A stretch of DNA of 13,654 nt from JAWXTS01 sp044433305 (GTDB lineage Bacteria; Bacteroidota; Bacteroidia; Bacteroidales; Rikenellaceae): the NCBI GenBank assembly GCA_044433305.1, contig JAWXTS010000047.1:1-13654 (forward strand), given 5' to 3'. This document shows, piece by piece, positions 7,123-13,654 of the stretch. Below the pieces are notes generated by a model, which made no database searches, had not been told where the DNA came from, and saw nothing but the letters and a program-made list of their open reading frames with translations. Made by a program: the position numbers and the translations under genes. Position 1 is the first letter of the stretch. Every line of letters begins with the position of its first letter.

Positions 7123-8463
7123 ATGCAAAAACCATCTATACCAAAAGGTACACGCGACTTTGGACCAGCAGAAATGGTACGTCGCAACTACATCTTTGAC
7201 AATATAAAAACCATCTTCCGTCGCTACGGATACATGCCACTAGAGACTCCGTCTATGGAGAACCTCTCTACCCTACTTGGCAAGTATGGCGACGAGGGCG
7301 ACAAGCTACTTTTTAAGATATTGAACTCTGGCGACTTTATGAATAAGGTACCCGAGGGTACAGTTCCAACGGCTACTCAAATATGCGAGAAGGGACTACG
7401 CTATGACCTTACAGTGCCATTTGCGCGCTATGTAGTGCAGCACCAAGGCGAGATTTCACTACCCTTTAAGCGTTATCAGATTCAGCCCGTATGGCGTGCC
7501 GACCGCCCTCAGAAAGGTCGCTACCGCGAGTTCTACCAATGTGATGTAGACGTGGTTGGAACCCAGTCGCTACTGAACGAGGCCGAACTGGTGCAGATTG
7601 TCGAGGACGTATTTGGCGTTCTGAACATCAATGTCACGCTGAAAATCAACAACCGCAAGATTCTTTTCGGCATAGCCGAGACCATGGGTTTTGCCGACAA
7701 GATGATAGACATCACGGTTGCCATAGACAAGATAGATAAAATAGGTCTTGAGGCCGTAACGAACGAGCTTAAGAGCAAAGGCATAGACGACAAGGGCATA
7801 GAGGTATTGACCCCTATACTGACCCTTAGCGGCGACAACAGAGCCAAGATTGAGACCATGAAACAGGTTTTGGCTAGCTCTGAGACTGGACTTAAGGGCG
7901 TGGGTGAAATAGAGAAACTACTAGACTACGCTACGGCTCTTGGCACGAAATTAGATATTGAATTAGACCTATCTCTGGCTCGCGGATTGAACTACTACAC
8001 GGGAGCTATCTTTGAGGTCAAAGCCAAAGACTTTGCCATAGGAAGTATCTGTGGTGGCGGACGTTACGACGATTTGACAGGTATCTTCGGAATGAAAAAC
8101 ACCTCTGGCGTAGGCATCTCATTTGGTGCTGACCGCATATACGATGTGATGTGTGGATTGGAACTTTTCCCAGAGGGTGCAGACATCAAAGTTAAGGCCT
8201 TGTTCTTGAACTTTGGCGAGCAGGCCGAGATAGCAGCCCTACAAGCGGCAAAACAACTTAGAGCAAAAAACATAGCAACCGAGGTGTATCCTGACAGTGC
8301 TAAAATCAAAAAGCAGATGGATTATGCCAACCGCCTAAACATACCTTATGTAGTTATCATAGGTAGCGACGAACTGGCAAACTCAACAGCTACCGTTAAG
8401 GATATGAACAGCGGCACACAACAAAGCGTAGCCATAGACCAGCTCTACAAAATATTTGAATAA
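7123..8463 (+). CDS. hisS: histidine--tRNA ligase
   Basis: A cytosolic class II aminoacyl-tRNA synthetase of 446 residues that charges tRNA-His. The N-terminus IPKGTRDFGP is typical. Motif 1 lies around RRYGYMPLETPSMEN (33-47). RYDLTVPFARYV (93-104) and motif 2 QPVWRADRPQKGRYREF (121-137) follow. The histidine-specific motif reads RGLNYYTG (287-294), with Asn where many bacteria have Asp. GGGRYDDL (311-318) and motif 3 GVGISFGADRIYDV (329-342) complete the core, and residues from about 355 form the anticodon-binding domain. It starts three bases after the ettA stop and its own stop codon overlaps the next start by one base, so the three genes should be translationally coupled. I see no T-box or other leader control. 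Confidence 0.97.
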   Translation: MQKPSIPKGTRDFGPAEMVRRNYIFDNIKTIFRRYGYMPLETPSMENLSTLLGKYGDEGDKLLFKILNSGDFMNKVPEGTVPTATQICEKGLRYDLTVPFARYVVQHQGEISLPFKRYQIQPVWRADRPQKGRYREFYQCDVDVVGTQSLLNEAELVQIVEDVFGVLNINVTLKINNRKILFGIAETMGFADKMIDITVAIDKIDKIGLEAVTNELKSKGIDDKGIEVLTPILTLSGDNRAKIETMKQVLASSETGLKGVGEIEKLLDYATALGTKLDIELDLSLARGLNYYTGAIFEVKAKDFAIGSICGGGRYDDLTGIFGMKNTSGVGISFGADRIYDVMCGLELFPEGADIKVKALFLNFGEQAEIAALQAAKQLRAKNIATEVYPDSAKIKKQMDYANRLNIPYVVIIGSDELANSTATVKDMNSGTQQSVAIDQLYKIFE

Positions 8464-10052
8464 TGGTAAAAAGAACTTTCTATGCCCTAATTGCGGCAAG
8501 CATATTTATCACGTTGTCAGTATCGGCTCAGCCACTAAGATACACAGACAGAAACAGCGTAGAACAGATAAACAAGTTTAATCAGTTCTACCAGTATCTT
8601 AACGGCATCTACGTGGATACTGTCGACAACAACCTAATTATCGAGGAGGCCATAAAGGCAGCCTTAGCAAAGCTTGACCCACACTCGGCCTACGTTTCGG
8701 TTGAGGAGATGAAAGGCGTAGAAGAGTCTTTTTCGGGCAGTTTTAGCGGCATAGGAATAGAGTTCAACGTCCTTAATGATACCATCATGGTTGTCAACCC
8801 ACTAGTGGGTGGCCCTGCACAAACGGTAGGACTGCTTGCAGGCGATAGAATAGTGGAGGTTGACGGCGAGAATGTCGTGGGCACAAGCCGCCTTGATGTA
8901 CCCAAGTACCTGCGTGGCGAAAAGGGTTCAAAGGTTGCTCTCAAGATAATACGTAGAGCAAGCAGAGAACCTCTGGACTTTGTCATTACACGTGACGACA
9001 TTCCTATCGAAACAGTGGATGCTGCCTACAAGATAGACGACAAGACGGGTTATATAAAGGTCAACAGGTTTGCACAAACCACCTTCGATGAGTTTGCAGA
9101 TGCTTATACATCGTTTGGTGAGATAGACGCACTGGTGCTCGATTTGCGTAACAACGGCGGCGGATTGCTAGATCAGGCCATCATGATGGCCAACTTCTTT
9201 TTGCCAAAGGGTGCCTTGATAGTATCTACCGAAGGTCGCGTTGCACCATCTGAAAGCCAAGAGGCATTCTTCGACGGCCCATTCAGAAATGGCAAGGTCA
9301 TAGTCTTAATCAACGAGGCGTCGGCATCGGCAAGTGAGATTGTAGCAGGAGCAATACAAGACTGGGACCGTGGCGTAGTTATTGGCCGCAGAAGTTTTGG
9401 CAAGGGACTGGTTCAAAGACAGATACCATTGAATGATGGTTCGGCAGTAAGAATCACCGTGGCCCACTACCACACCCCTACTGGACGTGTAATACAACGC
9501 CCATATACCAATGGCGAGCAAGACAAGTACTATCAGGATTTTGCAGACCTTGTAAACTCGGGCAGCGACACCATAGCCAGCATCGACAAAGCAGACCAGT
9601 ACAAGACCCTCGGCAAAGGACGTACCGTATATGGCGGAGGTGGAATATATCCCGACATATATGTCAAAGCTGACACCTCGAACTACACTAGAGACTGGGC
9701 ACGACTAATAAACCAAGGCATACTCAACGAATTTATAATTAGCTATGTAGATAAGAACCGCAAGGCCCTAGAGCAGAGCTACCCTAGTTTCGATGTTTTC
9801 AAGGACAAGTTCATAGTAGACTCCAACATACTTTTGCAGCTATATCAAAGTGCGGCAGACAAGAATGTCGAGATTGACACAGAGGCAATAAAGATTTCGG
9901 AGGAAGGCATCAAGGTTCAGATAAAGGCTCTTGTAGCACAGAAACTATGGGACACCAACGAGTACTTTATAATAACCAACAGCTTGGACGACGACACCTA
10001 CCATAAAGCCCTTGATGTGCTTAACGACTGGGCTAGGTACGTTGAATTCTAA
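8463..10052 (+). CDS. exported S41-family C-terminal processing protease (CtpA/Prc-like) with PDZ domain
   Basis: A 529-residue serine protease with a Sec signal peptide (residues 1-22, ending SVSAQ), so it acts in the periplasm. Processing proteases of this family degrade or trim proteins from unstructured C-termini. A PDZ domain spans about 88-165, with GIGIEF (97-102), AGDRIVEVDG (126-135) and the G-x-K/S-V-A-L strand. The S41 catalytic part runs from about 190 to 400: LDLRNNGGG (226-234), catalytic serine S289 in NEASASASEI, and the lysine K314 with Q318 in SFGKGLVQ, spaced 25 residues as in E. coli Prc. The C-terminal ~130 residues are a helical extension with no recognised domain. The start codon overlaps the hisS stop (TAATG), supporting this start and coupling. 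The natural substrate is unknown; an exact subfamily name is not justified. Confidence 0.93.
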   Translation: MVKRTFYALIAASIFITLSVSAQPLRYTDRNSVEQINKFNQFYQYLNGIYVDTVDNNLIIEEAIKAALAKLDPHSAYVSVEEMKGVEESFSGSFSGIGIEFNVLNDTIMVVNPLVGGPAQTVGLLAGDRIVEVDGENVVGTSRLDVPKYLRGEKGSKVALKIIRRASREPLDFVITRDDIPIETVDAAYKIDDKTGYIKVNRFAQTTFDEFADAYTSFGEIDALVLDLRNNGGGLLDQAIMMANFFLPKGALIVSTEGRVAPSESQEAFFDGPFRNGKVIVLINEASASASEIVAGAIQDWDRGVVIGRRSFGKGLVQRQIPLNDGSAVRITVAHYHTPTGRVIQRPYTNGEQDKYYQDFADLVNSGSDTIASIDKADQYKTLGKGRTVYGGGGIYPDIYVKADTSNYTRDWARLINQGILNEFIISYVDKNRKALEQSYPSFDVFKDKFIVDSNILLQLYQSAADKNVEIDTEAIKISEEGIKVQIKALVAQKLWDTNEYFIITNSLDDDTYHKALDVLNDWARYVEF

Positions 10053-10072
10053 AGTAGAGTACAACAAAAAGG

Positions 10073-10124
10073 TTATTTTAATTTTGTGAGCCACAAATTA
10101 TTTTTAATTTTGTAGCTCACAAAA
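10073..10124 (+). repeat. tandem duplication of a ~26-base promoter-like palindromic unit
   Basis: Two imperfect copies (10073-10097 and 10098-10124) share the order TTATTTT(T)-AATTTTGT-AGC-CACAAA; TTTTGT recurs exactly 26 bases apart. Each copy holds a TAATTTTG box and a small inverted repeat (TTTGTG-AGC-CACAAA; TTTTGT-AGCTC-ACAAAA). Across both, TTTTGTGAGC (10082-10091) also pairs perfectly with GCTCACAAAA (10115-10124). This is the whole intergenic space before the DedA-like gene. Confidence 0.75.
10105..10112 (+). promoter_or_regulatory. Bacteroidetes-type -7 box (TAATTTTG) for the DedA-aroE unit
   Basis: TAATTTTG ends 22 bases before the ATG at 10135. The TTTTG of the first repeat copy (10082-10086) lies 18 bases upstream, a good place for the -33 element, so the second copy's -7 box would be the working one. 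The flanking inverted repeat overlaps -33 and the likely transcription start, as expected for an operator. Confidence 0.6.
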
Positions 10125-10134
10125 ATTAAAAACA

Positions 10135-10764
10135 ATGAGCTTTCTACGCAAATTATACAACTGGGTTCTTAGCTGGGCCGAAAGCAAATGGGGCATATAC
10201 ATGCTCTTCTTCATCGCCTTTGCCGAATCAAGTTTCTTCCCTATACCACCCGACATACTATTAATAGCTTTGTGCCTTGGAGTGACAAGCACAGCAAATT
10301 GCAGTAAGAAGATATTTACTTATGCTGCCATCTGCACCTTAGGTTCTGTGGTGGGTGCTGCCTTTGGCTATACCATAGGCTCGTATATGTGGCAAACAGC
10401 ATCAGGCGAGTTTACCGCCGTGGCAAATCTATTTTTCAAGATACCGGGGTTCACCATCGACGCCTACCATTCTATAAGCAACAGCTACAACCAATATAAC
10501 GAGTGGATAACATTCACCGCAGGCTTCACGCCCATACCATTTAAGATTTTCACCATAGCAGCAGGTGTATGCAATGCCAACTTTGTAACCTTTATTCTGG
10601 CGTGCGTGGTGAGTCGTGGCATGAGATTCTTTATCATCGCTGCGCTGATATGGAAGTTTGGAGCACCAATAAAATCATTCATAGACAAATATTTCAACCT
10701 ACTAGCCATAGCCTTCACGGTGCTGCTTATAGGTTCGTTCGTAATTATAAAATACGTTATATAG
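10135..10764 (+). CDS. DedA/YqaA-type VTT-domain membrane protein
   Basis: A 209-residue inner-membrane protein of the DedA/VTT (SNARE-associated) superfamily, closest by eye to the YqaA branch. Some DedA relatives move lipids such as undecaprenyl phosphate across the membrane; whether this branch does so is not known to me. Family features are the acidic re-entrant segment FAESSFFPIPPDILLIALCLG (E31, P36, P38, P39) and the matching second half GFTPIPFKIFTIAAG (130-144), followed by a conserved SRGMRF (160-165). Hydrophobic segments lie at about 20-50, 61-84, 125-147, 149-172 and 186-207. The stop is separated by one base from the aroE start, so the two genes form a unit. There is no obvious functional link to shikimate synthesis other than shared transcription. 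Confidence 0.88.
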   Translation: MSFLRKLYNWVLSWAESKWGIYMLFFIAFAESSFFPIPPDILLIALCLGVTSTANCSKKIFTYAAICTLGSVVGAAFGYTIGSYMWQTASGEFTAVANLFFKIPGFTIDAYHSISNSYNQYNEWITFTAGFTPIPFKIFTIAAGVCNANFVTFILACVVSRGMRFFIIAALIWKFGAPIKSFIDKYFNLLAIAFTVLLIGSFVIIKYVI

Positions 10765-10765
10765 T

Positions 10766-11527
10766 ATGAGACTATTCGGATTATTGGGCTATCCCCTAGG
10801 ACACTCTTTCTCTGCTGGATTCTTTGCCGAGAACTTCCAAGCAGAAAGACAAAGCCAGCAAATGGATTATCAGAACTTTGCATTGGAGAATGTAGAGCTT
10901 ATGATGGATGTAATCAAACAGAACCCTAATCTTGAAGGATTCAATATCACCATACCCTACAAAGAACAGATTATCCCCTTTCTGGATGATATAGACGCTG
11001 GCGCAAAGGCCATAGGTGCTGTGAACTGCGTAACCATCAAAGGCGGCAAGCTCAAGGGATATAACACCGACGCTTACGGCTTTGAGAACTCGCTACTGAA
11101 GCTTATCGAGGGTGCCGACAAGGCCACACTCAAGGCACTAGTGCTGGGCACGGGAGGAGCATCTAAGGCTATAAAATATGTGCTTACCAAGAATGGCATA
11201 GAGTTTAAGAGCATTTCTCGCGACAACACAAAGGCCGATTTCAGTTACGATGAACTTACGTCTGAGGTAATAAAGGCCCACCAGCTGATAATAAACACCA
11301 CGCCTCTGGGAACCTACCCTAACAACCACACCTACCCTGCCATACCTTATGAAGGCATAGCGGAAGGTCACTACCTATTTGATGTGGTCTACAACCCTGC
11401 CCTAACCAAGTTCCTAGAGCTGGGAGAGAACAATGGCGCAAAGGTGCTCAACGGCTCGCGTATGCTTGTTGACCAAGCCTACAAGTCTTGGGAGATTTGG
11501 GGGCTAGAGCCTCAGAGTTTAAAATAG
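10766..11527 (+). CDS. aroE: shikimate dehydrogenase (NADP-dependent)
   Basis: A cytosolic enzyme of 253 residues that reduces 3-dehydroshikimate to shikimate in the chorismate pathway. The N-terminal shikimate-binding domain shows the S14/S16 pair in GYPLGHSFS, the catalytic lysine K66 in NITIPYKEQ, N87 in GAVNCV and the catalytic aspartate D102 in GYNTDAYG. The NADP-binding glycine loop LGTGGASKA is at 127-135, followed by a second-domain NTTPLGTYP and a C-terminal D-Q-A segment near MLVDQAYKSWEIW. It is slightly shorter than E. coli AroE (272), as is common in this phylum. The start follows the DedA-type stop by one base, and a terminator lies 58 bases after the gene. Confidence 0.95.
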   Translation: MRLFGLLGYPLGHSFSAGFFAENFQAERQSQQMDYQNFALENVELMMDVIKQNPNLEGFNITIPYKEQIIPFLDDIDAGAKAIGAVNCVTIKGGKLKGYNTDAYGFENSLLKLIEGADKATLKALVLGTGGASKAIKYVLTKNGIEFKSISRDNTKADFSYDELTSEVIKAHQLIINTTPLGTYPNNHTYPAIPYEGIAEGHYLFDVVYNPALTKFLELGENNGAKVLNGSRMLVDQAYKSWEIWGLEPQSLK

Positions 11528-11584
11528 AAAGGCAGCCAAGCGCGAACCTGTCTGCCATACAATAAATTAAACCCCATCGGCATA

Positions 11585-11622
11585 AAAAAATCCGCCTAAC
11601 AACATCGTTAGACGGATTTTTT
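11585..11622 (+). terminator. rho-independent terminator between aroE and the nitroreductase gene, bidirectional
   Basis: Two 16-base arms (11585-11600 and 11607-11622) with one mismatch and a six-base loop. The lower stem is A6/T6, so both strands yield a GC-containing stem plus U-tract. It serves aroE from one side and the nitroreductase gene, whose stop is at 11640, from the other. Confidence 0.9.
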
Positions 11623-11639
11623 ATTATCGTATGTTTTAT

Positions 11640-12251
11640 TTATTCAAACTTAGTAATCCAACCATTATAGTGGACATTCTCTGGTTTGAATTTATATTTT
11701 GGCTGTTGCTTTTGAGCCTCCTCGTCTGGGTATCCGATAGTGATAATGTTCAAAGGACGGATATAATCTGGCAAGTCAAACTCTTTTACGATAGCCTCGA
11801 CAGATGAATCTTTTAGAAGAACACCACACCATACAGCTCCAAGACCTTGTGCATGTGCTGCAAGCAAGATATTTTGAGACGCTGCTGAGCAGTCTTGAAT
11901 CCATGACTCAGATGTTGTCTTTGTAAAGTCACCACAAACAATGATTGCTAAAGGGGCACCTGCAACCGAGCGAGAGAGACCTGCTAGACGCTCTAGGATT
12001 TCCTTTTTCTCTATAACGATGAAAGACCATGGTTGTTGATTGTTTGCCGTTGGAGCAGACATAGCAGCTCTAAGCATTTGTTCTTGTTTCGCTCTTTCAA
12101 CAGGTTGATCTGTATAAGTACGTATGCTGGTACGAGACTTAATAACATCAAGAACATCATTATCCTGAGCTGAGCAAATCGAAGGGCTAGCAACCATAGA
12201 AATCAATAATGATGCTAGTACTACGTTTAATAGTAATGAGATTTTTTTCAT
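11640..12251 (-). CDS. Sec-exported nitroreductase-family protein
   Basis: A 203-residue FMN-dependent nitroreductase-fold protein carrying an N-terminal signal peptide (MKKISLLLNVVLASLLISMV, with likely cleavage after CSA at residue 28). The oxidoreductase core shows RTSIRTYTDQPV (40-51), the FMN-binding SAPTANNQQPW (65-75), the helix from SAASQNILLAAHAQGLGAVWCG, and the late IGYPDE (172-177). Family enzymes reduce nitro compounds, quinones or flavins with NAD(P)H; the substrate is unknown. The open frame extends upstream to 12323, but I chose the ATG at 12251 because a TATATTTG promoter box at 12280-12287 lies between the two, and the shorter form has a clean signal peptide. C26 is not in a good lipobox (PSIC). 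A periplasmic location for an FMN/NAD(P)H-type enzyme is unusual. Confidence 0.88.
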   Translation of the reverse strand: MKKISLLLNVVLASLLISMVASPSICSAQDNDVLDVIKSRTSIRTYTDQPVERAKQEQMLRAAMSAPTANNQQPWSFIVIEKKEILERLAGLSRSVAGAPLAIIVCGDFTKTTSESWIQDCSAASQNILLAAHAQGLGAVWCGVLLKDSSVEAIVKEFDLPDYIRPLNIITIGYPDEEAQKQQPKYKFKPENVHYNGWITKFE

Positions 12252-12279
12252 TGTATAGGCATTTTGGTTAGTTGATTTA

Positions 12280-12287
12280 CAAATATA
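12280..12287 (-). promoter_or_regulatory. Bacteroidetes-type -7 box (TATATTTG) for the nitroreductase gene
   Basis: Reads TATATTTG on the minus strand, 28 bases before the chosen ATG at 12251 and inside the alternative longer frame. Transcription from it would exclude the longer start at 12323. It sits in the 74-base gap after the upstream lipoprotein gene, suggesting separate expression. Confidence 0.6.
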
Positions 12288-12325
12288 TAAAATTTTCGAT
12301 AGACTTAACACACTAAGCCGCAATT

Positions 12326-12883
12326 TTAATCATATTTAAGTTCTTTCCAAGTGTAGGTGCCGTCAGTCAGATAATCAATATCTACGTCCTCTTTATTCTC
12401 ATTCAGCCACAAAACGGTATTGTCTGTACTAGCATCCAAAAAGGCCTGAGCAGAGACTACAAGTTCTCCATCGGATGACAGCACAAGAATTTCTAGTGAC
12501 TCGCAACCTTGGAATGCAAAAGGATATATTGTTACAACCTCGGGCATAAACACATACTTTACTTCTGAGTTCATAAAGGCAGCGTTACTAACAGCGTATG
12601 CTTTATCAAATACGAGGCTTACGGGTAGGTTATGTTCGCTCTGGAAGTTAGAAACTTGATCCAACAAGCCATCTAGCTCTTCACTAGATGTTAGCTCAAC
12701 CTCATCTGTAATCTCCCACGTGCTAGCATTCGGAAACTCTTTACCATAGCCATACTTGCCATCATCGGCAAAGTCAGACAACGAGCAAGTAACTAACGCG
12801 TCAAGACCTGTGCTTGGAGTATTATCACAGCTTATAAATGCAAGACAGACAAAAACCAGTGCCAACAAAATTCTACTTTTCAT
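12326..12883 (-). CDS. small BspA-like (LRR_5-type) lipoprotein
   Basis: A 185-residue predicted lipoprotein: hydrophobic leader MKSRILLALVFVCLAFIS and a lipid-attachment cysteine at C19 (FISC, a loose lipobox of the kind seen in Bacteroidetes). Residues 95-160 hold about three imperfect repeats of the BspA/LRR_5 type, marked by the A-F pairs at 102-103, 123-124 and 147-148, spaced 21 and 24 residues. The best is VFMPEVVTIYPFAFQGCESL (111-130), matching the family pattern I-x-x-x-A-F-x-x-C-x-x-L. BspA proteins are surface proteins, some with adhesive roles; most have many repeats, so this is a minimal version. The N-terminal 75 residues are acidic and unrecognised. Function is unknown. The nitroreductase gene follows after 74 bases with its own promoter. 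Confidence 0.82.
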   Translation of the reverse strand: MKSRILLALVFVCLAFISCDNTPSTGLDALVTCSLSDFADDGKYGYGKEFPNASTWEITDEVELTSSEELDGLLDQVSNFQSEHNLPVSLVFDKAYAVSNAAFMNSEVKYVFMPEVVTIYPFAFQGCESLEILVLSSDGELVVSAQAFLDASTDNTVLWLNENKEDVDIDYLTDGTYTWKELKYD

Positions 12884-12915
12884 AATGTACAGGGTTTAAT
12901 TGTTTACTAGAGTTA

Positions 12916-12923
12916 CAAAAATA
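12916..12923 (-). promoter_or_regulatory. Bacteroidetes-type promoter (TATTTTTG) for the BspA-like lipoprotein gene
   Basis: On the minus strand TATTTTTG lies 32 bases before the ATG at 12883. A TTTG 18 bases further upstream fits the -33 element, making this one of the more complete promoters in the window. It shares the 118-base divergent region (12884-13001) with the next promoter. Confidence 0.6.
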
Positions 12924-12967
12924 ACAATAATTTTAACAAAACAAAGACCACCATACATATTTTTGCA

Positions 12968-12975
12968 TATATTTG
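12968..12975 (+). promoter_or_regulatory. Bacteroidetes-type -7 box (TATATTTG) for the rightmost lipoprotein gene
   Basis: TATATTTG ends 26 bases before the ATG at 13002. No clear -33 TTTG is present at the right distance. Confidence 0.5.
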
Positions 12976-13001
12976 TGATATATCTAAATCTAATAAAAAA
13001 T

Positions 13002-13654
13002 ATGAAAGTAATAAAATTCACCTTCCTAATATCCCTACTTGCAATAGTAACAAGCTGTTCTTCGAGCAAGGTCGAACCTTCTAACGCCATGAAGATATAC
13101 GAGCTATCGGTTGGAGGGGTATCGAGTGTAACCACAAGCTACTATGTCGCAGTTGAGAAAGACGGCCAGATTGTCAAGAGCGACCCTACACCTTATTACC
13201 AATATGAGGTACAGTTTGATGAGCAGGGACGCCTGATAAAAGATGGTGACAGCGAGTTCTTCTACACAGAGGAGGGACTCTTTGAAAAGGGAGTGCCATA
13301 CACAGAGTATCTAGATGGCATGGAGACCGTTCTTGAGTTCGACGAGAAGAACCAAATTATAAGCAAGATTACTCAAAGCCCTGATGGACTATATTGCACT
13401 CAGGCCTCGACGCAGGAGTATATATATGATAATGTATCGGGTATACCCCTAGAAGACAACTGGCAAGGTGGCGAGTACTCGCTGAGCGTAACTAACACCA
13501 TAGAGAATATCGATGGGCAGAACCTAATAATGCAGATTGTTGAAGTTGGAGCAGGCTATGATGAAGTTACAACAACAACCATGGATTATGAGTACACCAA
13601 CTTTGACAAAAATGGCAACTGGACTCAGCGCATAAGCATCTCTACCTATATCAC
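13002..13654 (+). CDS. lipoprotein with YD/RHS-like strand motifs, 3' end outside window
   Basis: An uninterrupted frame of 217 codons running off the right edge. The N-terminus (MKVIKFTFLISLLAIVTSC) is a lipoprotein signal with lipobox VTSC and lipidated C19, followed by a serine-rich spacer. The mature part is rich in Asp, Glu, Tyr and Gly and repeats the pattern F-D-x-x-G-x-hydrophobic: FDEQGRL (72-78), FDEKNQI (113-119) and FDKNGNWTQR (201-210). Such D-x-x-G-N-W-T-x-R segments occur in Bacteroidetes envelope proteins with YD/RHS-like beta strands, but there is no sign of a toxin-type RHS core here. A calcium or surface-binding role is possible, not shown. It is transcribed divergently from the BspA-like lipoprotein gene, with separate promoters in between. 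I do not recognise a specific family. Confidence 0.8.
   Translation, partial: MKVIKFTFLISLLAIVTSCSSSKVEPSNAMKIYELSVGGVSSVTTSYYVAVEKDGQIVKSDPTPYYQYEVQFDEQGRLIKDGDSEFFYTEEGLFEKGVPYTEYLDGMETVLEFDEKNQIISKITQSPDGLYCTQASTQEYIYDNVSGIPLEDNWQGGEYSLSVTNTIENIDGQNLIMQIVEVGAGYDEVTTTTMDYEYTNFDKNGNWTQRISISTYI

Noticed and set aside
10485..10883. Minus-strand open frame spanning the DedA-aroE junction
   Set aside because: It overlaps two certain genes on the other strand and has no recognisable protein features.
12252..12323. Longer N-terminus for the nitroreductase, starting at 12323
   Set aside because: It would add 24 residues ahead of a complete signal peptide, and a TATATTTG promoter box at 12280-12287 lies inside it.
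12896..13135. Minus-strand 79-codon frame upstream of the BspA-like gene
   Set aside because: It overlaps the signal-peptide region of the rightmost lipoprotein gene and both divergent promoters; no motif or promoter of its own.
13002..13654. RHS-type toxin or polymorphic effector
   Set aside because: Only a few F-D-x-x-G strand motifs are present in a lipoprotein of ordinary composition; there is no RHS core, toxin tip or immunity gene in view.

Overview
The window looks like chromosomal DNA from a member of the Bacteroidetes, most likely order Bacteroidales. The main evidence is that most transcription units begin 20 to 45 bases downstream of a TAnnTTTG box, the Bacteroidetes -7 promoter element, and that the starts lack clear Shine-Dalgarno sequences. 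The gene types agree: a porin O/P-type outer-membrane protein, a BspA-like leucine-rich lipoprotein, many Sec and lipoprotein signals, and a Bacteroidales-like HisS. Ile-ATA and Leu-CTA codons are common throughout, with no sharp change in base composition to suggest an island. I see no tRNA, rRNA, transposase, integrase, phage gene or CRISPR array.

Layout. (1) 20-1363, minus strand: an EamA-family transporter followed by the N-terminal part of an M24 (Xaa-Pro) peptidase, whose frame closes after 133 residues at the window edge. (2) 1544-2753, plus strand: a small free-standing TSCPD-domain protein 13 bases upstream of cysteine synthase (cysK), ending in a strong terminator. (3) 2813-2932: a ~120-base nested palindrome between convergent genes. 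(4) 2941-5246, minus strand: an outer-membrane porin followed by a YeiH-type (UPF0324, 'putative sulfate exporter') inner-membrane protein. (5) 5443-10052, plus strand: a tightly packed housekeeping operon of ettA (ribosome-associated ABC-F), hisS and an exported S41 processing protease. (6) 10135-11527, plus strand: a DedA/YqaA-type membrane protein and aroE, behind a tandemly duplicated palindromic promoter. (7) 11640-12883, minus strand: a Sec-exported nitroreductase and a small BspA-like lipoprotein, each with its own promoter. (8) 13002 to the right edge, plus strand: a second, divergently transcribed lipoprotein that runs off the window.

How the genes fit together. Blocks 2 and 4 may form a sulfur neighbourhood: cysteine synthesis and a thiol-rich small protein converge on a porin plus a candidate sulfur-oxyanion exporter. 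This is inferred from position and family names. Block 5 is core translation and envelope proteolysis; block 6 joins a membrane lipid-transport-like protein to the shikimate pathway. Block 7-8 is envelope-oriented and the least characterised part. I found no convincing new defence, mobile or biosynthetic system. The best second-look items are the intergenic palindrome, the duplicated promoter unit before the DedA gene, the TSCPD-cysK pair, the porin-YeiH pair and the exported nitroreductase.
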